The notes under the pieces are model-generated. The model had not been told where the DNA came from. It searched no databases and saw only the letters and a program-made list of their open reading frames with translations. From Bacillota bacterium (lineage in GTDB: Bacteria > Bacillota > Sulfobacillia > JABLXB01), in contig JANLGA010000058.1 of the NCBI GenBank assembly GCA_024653225.1, positions 5,982 through 11,524 of the forward strand: a DNA stretch of 5,543 bases, given 5' to 3'. Below, piece after piece: positions 1-4,813 of the stretch; position 1 is the stretch's first letter, and each line of letters begins with the position of its first letter. Both the position numbers and the translations under genes were made by a program.

Positions 1-335
1 CCGAGCAGATCCGGAGGTCGGAACGCTCGTTCCGCGACCTAGTGGGCCGTGGAGTGGACCCGCGGTTACTCTCGTGGGGTGCGGGCTACATCAGGCACCT
101 GGACCGGGAAGAGAAGAGGCAGGAGGTGGAGGTGGAGAAGAGCAGGGACCAGGTCGAGATATCGAGACACAGGCTGGTCGAGGCGAGGCAGGATGCCAAG
201 GTGCTCGAGAAGCTGAAGGAGAAGCGCCGCGCGGCGCACCTGGCGGAGTGGCTGAAAGAACAGCAGGCTTTGATAGACGAGGTGGGAGCCGTGCGCCACA
301 CGTGGGGAGCCGCGCAGGGTGCCCGCGCCGGATGA
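1..335 (+). CDS. fliJ: Flagellar export protein FliJ, C-terminal part (5' truncated by window edge)
   Basis: The reading frame is open from base 3 to the TGA at 333-335 and gives 110 residues with no start in view. FliJ is normally about 145-150 residues, so roughly the first 35-40 lie outside the window. The visible part is rich in Glu, Lys, Arg and Gln with heptad-like spacing, as expected for the long antiparallel coiled coil of FliJ. The segment LVEARQDAKVLEKLKEKR (about bases 174-227) matches the conserved C-terminal helix of the family. In the family, FliJ is a cytoplasmic part of the flagellar type III export apparatus: it contacts the FliI ATPase ring and FlhA and helps cycle chaperones. 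An internal GTG at 42 could be read as a start, but the coiled-coil frame continues upstream of it, so truncation by the window is more likely. The last residues after the coiled coil are Ala/Gly/Arg-rich and not conserved. fliK follows after 44 bp. Confidence 0.88.
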   Translation, partial: EQIRRSERSFRDLVGRGVDPRLLSWGAGYIRHLDREEKRQEVEVEKSRDQVEISRHRLVEARQDAKVLEKLKEKRRAAHLAEWLKEQQALIDEVGAVRHTWGAAQGARAG

Positions 336-344
336 ACGGCGCGG
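323..344 (+). promoter_or_regulatory. Perfect 8-bp stem-loop across the fliJ stop codon
   Basis: CCGCGCCG (323-330) is the exact reverse complement of CGGCGCGG (337-344), with a 6-base loop GATGAA that carries the fliJ TGA stop (333-335). There is no T-tract after it, so it is not a classical intrinsic terminator. It sits about 20 bases upstream of the fliK ribosome binding site. It could act in mRNA stability or in coupling between fliJ and fliK; this role is inferred, and GC-rich DNA makes such stems fairly easily. Confidence 0.4.
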
Positions 345-362
345 CGTCGGGATTCCAATGAA

Positions 363-372
363 GGGAGGTGAT
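363..372 (+). promoter_or_regulatory. Strong Shine-Dalgarno for fliK
   Basis: GGGAGGTGAT contains a nine-base match to the complement of the 16S rRNA 3' end (GGAGGTGAT). It lies 7 bases before GTG 380 and 10 before ATG 383. Both codons are in the fliK frame and adjacent, so the true first residue could be either. An ATG at 371 inside the motif is followed at once by TGA and is not a usable start. Confidence 0.7.
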
Positions 373-379
373 GTGAGGA

Positions 380-2056
380 GTGATGCTGTTGGACTTGGCA
401 ACACAGGCAGTAGTGCCGGAGTCGGGCGGCGCGGCCGAAGCCGCGTTATGGAGGTGCGCTGAGGCCGGCGGTCCGGTCGAACCGGGCGGGAAGCCGGGGC
501 GGAGTTCAGGGAGCGGATGGTCCGAACAGGGGGGCATCGCGGCGGCCGGCGTGTTTGCCGCCGTGCTGGCGCAGATGGTTGCCCCGTCGGTCGGCGACCG
601 GACCATGGCGTCGGAGTGCGCCGGCTCCTCGGCCGTTTCCGGCACCAGGGCGACCGAAGGCCCCAACCCGTCTCTTGGCGATCCAGCAGGCGGCCCTGCC
701 CTTGACGCGACGGGAACCGCGCCGGCCTGTGCGCCGCACGCCGTCGGGATCGAACCCGCGCCGAGAATGGAACAGTCCTCGGGGAACGCGGAGGCTCAGA
801 CGGTGTCGCCGTGCGGGCACGCCGGCGGGGCGTCTGTGCCGGCTGTCGGGCGAGGTCCCATAGCGGGCGAAGCGGGGTGGATAACGCCCGTCAAGACGGC
901 CCATAGTGCGGAGGGTTCGTCAGCGCCGGACGCGGCGCCCGCTGCGGTGGCCGTCGCGGAAAACCCGCAGGTGGCGGTCGCGGCGCGGGGCGCGGTCGGC
1001 ATGCTGGAGAGGGGCGGCGATTCGGGTTTGCCGGGGACGACCACGGTGGAGAGCCGGCTGATGCCGCCGGACATGAGGGGGCGGACCGAAGAAGGCGCTC
1101 TCGGGCCGAGCAGCCCAGACGGCGCGTCGCCGCGGGAGTCGGCAGTGGGCGATGCGGCAGCCGGGGGTGTGAGCGACGCCCGGGGATCGCCTGCGGGAGA
1201 AGCGGCGGGCCACTCGGTGACCGCCCATACGCCTACGGAGGGACCGAAGTCGCGGCAGGTCCGCCCGTTGTCGCAGGAGACGACCGGCGGCGGCCCGGTG
1301 GAGCGAGGTCAGCCGGGAGAGCGACCGGCGAACGTGCAGGCCGGCCGCCGGGAGCGGACCGATCGGAAGGCCCGCGAGGCCGACGAGCAGGACTGGAAGG
1401 CGCTGCCGAAGTCGGCGGAACGGGCTGACGCGCCCCGGGCGGGGACGACGGGCCGCGGAGCGCCGGACGGAATCGTCCGACCTCAGTGTGATGCTGTGCG
1501 GGGCGAGGTGGCCGCCTCCGTCGGGAGAACGGTGCGGGTCGGAGGAGCCGCGCCGGAGTCAGGCGGGGTGCGTGGCGACGCAGCGGAGGCGGCGGGCGGC
1601 GGGACGAGTCAGGACGCGCGGGCGATCGGCAAGCAAATCGTCGAGCAAGCGCGGGTAATACGGTTGCCGCAAAAGACCGAGGTGGAGATCAAGCTGAAGC
1701 CCGCGTCGCTCGGACGCGTTTTCCTCAGGGTCAGCCTGGAAGCCGGGCGCCTGTCGGCGCGGTTCACCGTCAGCCGGTCCGACCTGAAGGAAGCCATCGA
1801 GTCGAGAATGGCCGAGCTGAAGGAAGACTTGGCGGCGGACGGGCTGCACCTCGAGGACGTGTCCGTGACAGTGGGAGGTGGACACACGTCGGCCCCTGGC
1901 CATTGGCGGGGGGACTGGCAAGGGCGGTGGCATGCGCCGGAACCGCGAGGCGATGCGTACGGGACACACCGAGGAGCGGAGATCGAATCCGAGCGGCATG
2001 CCGGTGCTATACGCCGGGTGCCCTGGGAGTCGAGGGCGCTTGACCTGATAGCATGA
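380..2056 (+). CDS. fliK: Flagellar hook-length control protein FliK
   Basis: This 558-residue protein ends in a recognisable Flg_hook domain (Pfam PF02120) at about residues 420-500. The core VEIKLKPASLGRVFLRVSLE (435-454) has the family pattern of basic beta strand, 'L-x-P-x-x-L-G-x-V' and following strand, then a helix (SRSDLKEAIESRMAELKEDL) and a last strand (LEDVSVTVGG). FliK is exported through the growing hook, measures its length and makes FlhB switch to filament substrates. Residues 1 to about 410 are low complexity, dominated by Ala, Gly, Pro, Arg and Glu, with no recognisable fold; a long disordered N-terminal ruler is usual for FliK. The protein is longer than Salmonella FliK (405 residues). 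After the domain comes a tail with three spaced Trp (residues 509, 513, 517) and a hydrophobic end LDLIA. The start is GTG 380 (or ATG 383) behind a strong ribosome binding site. The N-terminal half is assigned by gene continuity and position, not by homology. Confidence 0.9.
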   Translation: MMLLDLATQAVVPESGGAAEAALWRCAEAGGPVEPGGKPGRSSGSGWSEQGGIAAAGVFAAVLAQMVAPSVGDRTMASECAGSSAVSGTRATEGPNPSLGDPAGGPALDATGTAPACAPHAVGIEPAPRMEQSSGNAEAQTVSPCGHAGGASVPAVGRGPIAGEAGWITPVKTAHSAEGSSAPDAAPAAVAVAENPQVAVAARGAVGMLERGGDSGLPGTTTVESRLMPPDMRGRTEEGALGPSSPDGASPRESAVGDAAAGGVSDARGSPAGEAAGHSVTAHTPTEGPKSRQVRPLSQETTGGGPVERGQPGERPANVQAGRRERTDRKAREADEQDWKALPKSAERADAPRAGTTGRGAPDGIVRPQCDAVRGEVAASVGRTVRVGGAAPESGGVRGDAAEAAGGGTSQDARAIGKQIVEQARVIRLPQKTEVEIKLKPASLGRVFLRVSLEAGRLSARFTVSRSDLKEAIESRMAELKEDLAADGLHLEDVSVTVGGGHTSAPGHWRGDWQGRWHAPEPRGDAYGTHRGAEIESERHAGAIRRVPWESRALDLIA

Positions 2057-2066
2057 GGACAGCCCG

Positions 2067-2075
2067 AAAGGAGGG
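2067..2075 (+). promoter_or_regulatory. Shine-Dalgarno deciding the flgD start
   Basis: AAAGGAGGG ends 7 bases before ATG 2083, an ideal distance. The in-frame ATG at 2053, which overlaps the fliK stop in an ATGA arrangement, has no comparable site before it. It would also add ten residues carrying this very motif. ATG 2083 (or the adjacent ATG 2086) is therefore preferred. Confidence 0.75.
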
Positions 2076-2082
2076 AACGAGG

Positions 2083-2475
2083 ATGATGGTAACGCGAGCG
2101 CAAGGCGCCGCGGCCGGCGCGGCCGACCAGGCGCGGCAGGTATCGAGGGACCTGCAGGATCAGTTCCTGAAGCTCCTCGTCGCGGAGCTGAAATGCCAGG
2201 ACCCCATGTCGCCGCTGCAAGACAAGGAGTTCCTCTCCCAGGTGGCGCAGATTTCGACGCTCGATTCGATAACCCAATTAAAGAGCTCGTTCGATGCCTG
2301 GGCCGAAGGAGAGAAGAAGTTGCTGGCCGCCTCGCTCGTGGGAAAGACCGTGAGGGCCATAACGGGCAGCGTGGAGATTGAAGGGCTGGTGTGGGGTGTG
2401 CGGCTGCGCGACGGCGTGAACATACTCGTGGGCGACGCGGAGTTCGGCCTCGAAGACGTTGTCGAGGTGAGGTGA
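2083..2475 (+). CDS. flgD: Flagellar hook assembly scaffold (hook cap) protein FlgD, short form
   Basis: From ATG 2083 the product is 130 residues. Residues 26-62 carry the FlgD N-terminal signature: DQFLKLLVAELKCQDPMSPL (26-45) followed by QDKEFLSQVAQISTLDS, matching the family pattern 'FLKLLvaQLknQDPl.P.....F..QlAqfSTleq'. FlgD forms the cap on the distal end of the hook and directs FlgE polymerisation, then is replaced by HAP1. Enterobacterial FlgD is about 230 residues and has Ig-like and Tudor-like C-terminal domains. Here only a short Gly/Val-rich C-terminal part follows (about 78-130), as in the roughly 140-residue FlgD of Bacillus. An ATG at 2053 would add ten residues and overlap the fliK stop, but it lacks a ribosome binding site. 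The gene lies 26 bp after fliK, and the TIGR02530 gene starts 6 bp after its stop, so translation is probably coupled. Confidence 0.92.
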   Translation: MMVTRAQGAAAGAADQARQVSRDLQDQFLKLLVAELKCQDPMSPLQDKEFLSQVAQISTLDSITQLKSSFDAWAEGEKKLLAASLVGKTVRAITGSVEIEGLVWGVRLRDGVNILVGDAEFGLEDVVEVR

Positions 2476-2481
2476 GACACG

Positions 2482-2871
2482 GTGCCCATCAAGGGGGCGG
2501 ACGCGACAAAGAGGATAATCCCGGTCGGACCTCCGCGTCCCGGGGTCACAGGTGCCGAGCGGGTCGCAGCTGCGCCCGGCGAATTCCAGCGGCTCCTGGA
2601 GAGCGCGGTCGCGGCGCACGGGTTGAGATTCTCGGCGCACGCCCAAAGGAGGTTGGAGTCGAGCGTGGAGCCCTTCCGCGCGGAGCATCTCGACCGTGTG
2701 GCGCGGGCGGTGAACCTGGCCCAATCCAAGGGTTCGAGGGAGTCCCTTGTCCTCATGGACGGCATGGCGCTCGTGGTGAGCGTGAAGAACAGGACCGTGA
2801 TCACGGCGGTTGACATGCAAAGAATGAAAGAGAACGTGTTCACCAACATAGACAGCGCGGTCATAATCTAG
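2482..2871 (+). CDS. TIGR02530-family flagellar operon protein, function unknown
   Basis: The product has 129 residues, starts at GTG 2482 and is preceded by AGGTGAG (2470-2476) overlapping the end of flgD. The N-terminal 35 residues are variable. The rest holds the pattern I recognise from this family: 'F-S-x-H-A-x-x-R-L' (LRFSAHAQRRLESS), a helix, then AQSKGSRESLVLMDGMALVV, the strand VSVKNRTVITAVD and the closing NVFTNIDSAVII. The family occurs between flgD and flgE in many Clostridia and other Gram-positive flagellar operons; I know of no settled function. No signal peptide or membrane segment is visible, so it is likely cytoplasmic or exported by the flagellar route. Its fixed place next to the hook cap and hook genes suggests a part in hook assembly, but that is inference from position only. 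Family assignment is from memory of the motif, not a search. Confidence 0.85.
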   Translation: MPIKGADATKRIIPVGPPRPGVTGAERVAAAPGEFQRLLESAVAAHGLRFSAHAQRRLESSVEPFRAEHLDRVARAVNLAQSKGSRESLVLMDGMALVVSVKNRTVITAVDMQRMKENVFTNIDSAVII

Positions 2872-2897
2872 GGGCTGGACCTCTTTGAGGGAGCCCC
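2871..2897 (+). promoter_or_regulatory. Stem-loop 1 in the flgE leader
   Basis: GGGGCT (2871-2876) pairs with AGCCCC (2892-2897), and inside it CCTC (2880-2883) pairs with GAGG (2887-2890) around a TTT loop. An internal loop of three bases on one side and one on the other separates the two helices. The hairpin starts at the last base of the preceding stop codon. No U-run follows, so it is not a standard terminator. Its second half also belongs to the palindrome GCCCCGGGGC (2893-2902), an alternative pairing. Confidence 0.45.
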
Positions 2898-2899
2898 GG

Positions 2900-2923
2900 G
2901 GCCGCCGAACGATCGAGGCGGCC
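2900..2923 (+). promoter_or_regulatory. Stem-loop 2 in the flgE leader
   Basis: GGCCGCC (2900-2906) is the exact reverse complement of GGCGGCC (2917-2923), with a 10-base loop that contains the small palindrome CGATCG. The hairpin ends 7 bases before the flgE ribosome binding site AGGAGGT (2931-2937). It could shield the mRNA 5' of flgE from exonucleases or tune flgE translation. Only the pairing is seen; the role is inferred. Confidence 0.45.
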
Positions 2924-2948
2924 GGCGAAAAGGAGGTCAGGATCGAGT

Positions 2949-4541
2949 ATGATGCGTTCCATGTTTTCCGCCGTTTCGGGTTTGAAGACCCACCAGATCC
3001 GGATGGATGTCATCGGGAACAACATTGCGAACGTGAACACCATCGGTTTCAAGTCCGGACGAGTGAATTTCTACGAGATGTTCAGCCAAACGATGCGCGG
3101 CGCCGCGGCGCCGTCGAGCGAGAGGGGCGGCACGAATCCGCAGCAGGTGGGCCTGGGTGTGTCTCTGTCGAGTATCGACACGATACACGGACAGGGCAAC
3201 CTGCAGGCGACATCGAAGACGACGGACCTCGCGATCCAGGGGAACGGCTTCTTCGTCCTCGAGGAAGCGGGTACGCGGTACTTCACTCGCGCCGGTGCTT
3301 TCGACGTTGACAGCCAGGGCAACCTGGTTGACCAGAGGGGCCGAATGGTTCAGGGCTGGATGGCGACCAACGGGGTGTTCGGCTCGAAGGACACCGCGAC
3401 CCTCACCAACATCATGGTGCCGGTGGGCCAGGTGATCCAGGCCACGCCCACGACCAACGTCGTCTGGGCGCACAACCTCGACGCCAACGCGGAGGTCGGG
3501 TTCACGAGGACCACGTCAGTGGATGTCCTGGATTCGCTCGGACGGTCCCACTCCATCACGATGTCTTTCAGGAGGACGGACGGCGCGCGCGAGACCACGA
3601 ACGTGACATGGGGGAACAACTTGGACAGCGGGGCGGCCGTGAACACGACGTACTCGATTGACTTCGACGCATACGACGACCTCGGCAGGGCCCACACGAT
3701 AACGGTGACGTTCACCAAGTCAGGCGCCCAGACTTGGGACTGGGCCGCGACCGGTCCCTCCGGGATCACCGGAAATACCGGGACCATCACGTTCGACGGC
3801 GCGGGCAACTTCGTCTCCCAGACCGGCGGCCCGGTCGAGTTCACGCCGACCGGTGCGAGTCTTGTGTCGTTCGACATGGATTTCTCGGGATTGGTTCACA
3901 CGGCCGCCCCGAGCGACGCCGCGGTCACGGGGACCGATGGTGCGGCGGCCGGCTCGGTCCTGAACGAGTGGAGCTGGGTCGCGAGCGGCCCATCCGGGAT
4001 AACGAACAACACGGGCACAATCGTGTTCGACGCCAACGGGGCGGTCGACACTGCGTTCAGCGGTCCAGTGCAGTTCCTACCCGTGGGTGCCAACGCGATG
4101 AGCGTCACGATGGACTTCAGCCGGGTTACCCAGAACGGCGGCGAGTCCACGCTCGAGTACATAGACAGGGACGGCAGCCCGATGGGCACGCTCGGGAAGA
4201 TCACCATAGACGGCACAGGGGTGATAACCGGCACCTACTCCAACGGGCAGAGCCAGCAGATCGCCCAGTTGTGCCTCGCGAACTTCGCGAACCCCGGCGG
4301 GCTCCTGAAAGCCGGCGACAACCTGTACATGAGCTCGAACAACTCGGGGCCGGAGCAGATAGGCGAGGCGGCGACCGGCGGACGCGGCAGCATAATCCCG
4401 AGTTCACTCGAGATGTCGAACGTGGACCTCGCCGAGGAGTTCACGAGCATGATCGTGACCCAGAGAGGCTTCCAGGCGAATTCGCGAGTCATCACGGCAT
4501 CCGACGAAATGCTGCAGGACCTCGTCAACCTGAAGCGTTAG
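2949..4541 (+). CDS. flgE: Flagellar hook protein FlgE, enlarged outer domain
   Basis: The product has 530 residues. The N terminus (MMRSMFSAVSGLKTHQIRMD, then VIGNNIANVNTIGFKS at 21-36) is the rod/hook/HAP1 helix motif. Residues 37-140 hold the FlgE/F/G core, including LAIQGNGFFVL and a 'YFTRAGAFDVDSQGNLV' segment. The C terminus carries GTLGKITIDGTGVITGTYSN (413-432), LANFANPGGL, then SSLEMSNVDLAEEFTSMIVT and the closing helix, as expected for a protein whose two ends pack together in the hook core. FlgE polymerises into the hook outside the cell after export by the flagellar type III system. It is longer than Salmonella FlgE (403 residues), and the extra length lies in the outer (D2-like) domain at about 165-400, where two kinds of internal repeat are visible. 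AGGAGGT (2931-2937) precedes ATG 2949 by 11 bases; ATG 2952 is also possible but further away. One Cys only (residue 442). The leader holds two stem-loops. Confidence 0.96.
   Translation: MMRSMFSAVSGLKTHQIRMDVIGNNIANVNTIGFKSGRVNFYEMFSQTMRGAAAPSSERGGTNPQQVGLGVSLSSIDTIHGQGNLQATSKTTDLAIQGNGFFVLEEAGTRYFTRAGAFDVDSQGNLVDQRGRMVQGWMATNGVFGSKDTATLTNIMVPVGQVIQATPTTNVVWAHNLDANAEVGFTRTTSVDVLDSLGRSHSITMSFRRTDGARETTNVTWGNNLDSGAAVNTTYSIDFDAYDDLGRAHTITVTFTKSGAQTWDWAATGPSGITGNTGTITFDGAGNFVSQTGGPVEFTPTGASLVSFDMDFSGLVHTAAPSDAAVTGTDGAAAGSVLNEWSWVASGPSGITNNTGTIVFDANGAVDTAFSGPVQFLPVGANAMSVTMDFSRVTQNGGESTLEYIDRDGSPMGTLGKITIDGTGVITGTYSNGQSQQIAQLCLANFANPGGLLKAGDNLYMSSNNSGPEQIGEAATGGRGSIIPSSLEMSNVDLAEEFTSMIVTQRGFQANSRVITASDEMLQDLVNLKR
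3456..3569 (+). repeat. FlgE internal repeat A, copy 1
   Basis: Encodes FlgE residues 170-207. It aligns without gaps to residues 218-255 (copy 2) with 18 of 38 identities by my hand count, including W-x-x-N-L-D and the D-x-L-G-R-x-H-x-I-T core of the hook outer domain. The offset is 48 residues. DNA similarity is visibly weaker than protein similarity, so the duplication is not recent. Confidence 0.7.
3600..3713 (+). repeat. FlgE internal repeat A, copy 2
   Basis: Encodes FlgE residues 218-255, the second copy of the repeat at residues 170-207. It runs on into 'T-K-S-G-x-x-T-W-D-W', the usual continuation of this motif in hook proteins. Copy 2 therefore looks like the ancestral, complete unit, and copy 1 like the one that lost its downstream half. 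Confidence 0.7.
3735..3893 (+). repeat. FlgE internal repeat B, copy 1
   Basis: Encodes FlgE residues 263-315. It aligns without gaps to residues 341-393 with 29 of 53 identities by hand count (about 55%). Shared blocks are W-x-W, GPSGIT, NTGTI-x-FD, GPV-x-F-x-P-x-GA and MDFS. The offset is 78 residues (234 bases). Confidence 0.8.
3969..4127 (+). repeat. FlgE internal repeat B, copy 2
   Basis: Encodes FlgE residues 341-393, the second copy of the beta-rich unit at 263-315. The 25-residue linker between the copies (316-340) is rich in Ala, Gly, Thr and Asp. The two copies use many different synonymous codons, so this is an old duplication kept at the protein level. Confidence 0.8.
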
Positions 4542-4558
4542 TGCTGGGCCGGTGAATC

Positions 4559-4570
4559 GGAGGGGAGGGG
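4559..4570 (+). promoter_or_regulatory. Purine-rich Shine-Dalgarno deciding the TTG start of flbD
   Basis: GGAGGGGAGGGG ends 6 bases before TTG 4577. No ATG or GTG in the flbD frame lies near it, and the conserved FlbD N terminus (M-I-x-V-x-x-L-N-G) begins exactly at this TTG, so the rare start codon is well supported. Confidence 0.7.
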
Positions 4571-4576
4571 TGGTCG

Positions 4577-4810
4577 TTGATTAGGGTCTCGCGCTTGAAT
4601 GGGGACGAGCTGGTGGTCAACGCCGAGTTGATCGAGACTCTGGAGGCCACCCCCGACACCGTCGTCACGCTCACCAACGGGAAGCGCCTGGTGGTGAGGG
4701 AGACGGTGGACGAACTCGTGCAAAGGGTCGTCGAATACAAGAGGGGCATCTTCGCCATGCCGCCGGGATGCCCCCCTTCCTCCCCCGGCGCCGGTTCGAT
4801 TGGGGGGTAA
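4577..4810 (+). CDS. flbD: FlbD/SwrD family flagellar protein with a Pro/Gly-rich tail
   Basis: The product has 77 residues. Residues 1-58 match the FlbD family (Pfam PF06289): MIRVSRLNGDELVVNAELIE, then LEATPDTVVTLTNGKRLVV and RETVDELVQRVVEYKRGI. The Bacillus subtilis member (YlzI, SwrD) sits directly after flgE and is reported to raise flagellar motor power for swarming. A gene for the stator protein MotA following here fits that role. Residues 59-77 (FAMPPGCPPSSPGAGSIGG) are a Pro/Gly-rich extension that I do not recognise from the usual family members. At the DNA level this extension makes C-runs able to pair with the G-run before motA. The start is TTG 4577, chosen from the conserved N terminus and the ribosome binding site. 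The gene starts 35 bp after flgE, and its stop lies 3 bp before motA. Confidence 0.88.
   Translation: MIRVSRLNGDELVVNAELIETLEATPDTVVTLTNGKRLVVRETVDELVQRVVEYKRGIFAMPPGCPPSSPGAGSIGG
4761..4807 (+). promoter_or_regulatory. Possible pseudoknot over the motA ribosome binding site
   Basis: CGCCGGG (4761-4767) pairs perfectly with CCCGGCG (4784-4790). The loop between them contains CCCCCC (4771-4776), which is complementary to GGGGGG (4802-4807), the only Shine-Dalgarno-like run before ATG 4814. Together these would form an H-type pseudoknot that hides the motA site unless ribosomes finishing flbD open it. A rival palindrome, CCGGCGCCGG (4785-4794), overlaps the first stem. The complementarity is seen; the fold and its role are inferred. 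Confidence 0.35.
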
Positions 4811-4813
4811 CCG

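Noticed and set aside
358..462. Short + frame from ATG 358 (34 codons) overlapping the fliK start
   Set aside because: There is no ribosome binding site upstream, it contains the fliK Shine-Dalgarno within its own first codons, and its product is low complexity.
91..666. 191-residue open frame on the minus strand across fliJ/fliK
   Set aside because: It lies antisense to two genes of clear frame, is Pro/Ala/Ser-rich like a mirror of GC-rich codons, and shows no recognised motif. The same holds for the minus-strand frames at 1609-2277, 2160-2864, 3350-3877 and 4538-5227.
2053..2082. ATG 2053 as the flgD start, overlapping the fliK stop (ATGA)
   Set aside because: It has no ribosome binding site, and the added ten residues contain the strong site AAAGGAGGG that fits ATG 2083. 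The overlap may be chance, although re-initiation there cannot be fully excluded.
2810..2867. TTGACA at 2810-2815 and CATAAT at 2862-2867 as a promoter for flgE
   Set aside because: The two boxes are 46 bases apart, far from the usual 16-18, and the sequence at the right distance from TTGACA (AACGTG) is not a -10 box. Both lie inside the coding motif of the TIGR02530 gene.
2871..2923. The leader hairpins as a transcription terminator
   Set aside because: No run of T follows either stem, and the genes on both sides belong to the same conserved operon.
4272..4274. The lone FlgE cysteine (residue 442) as a lysinoalanine cross-link site like that of spirochete hooks
   Set aside because: In spirochetes the cross-linking Cys and Lys lie in the outer domain. 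Here the Cys sits in the C-terminal core segment just before LANFANP, where other hook proteins have a small hydrophobic residue.
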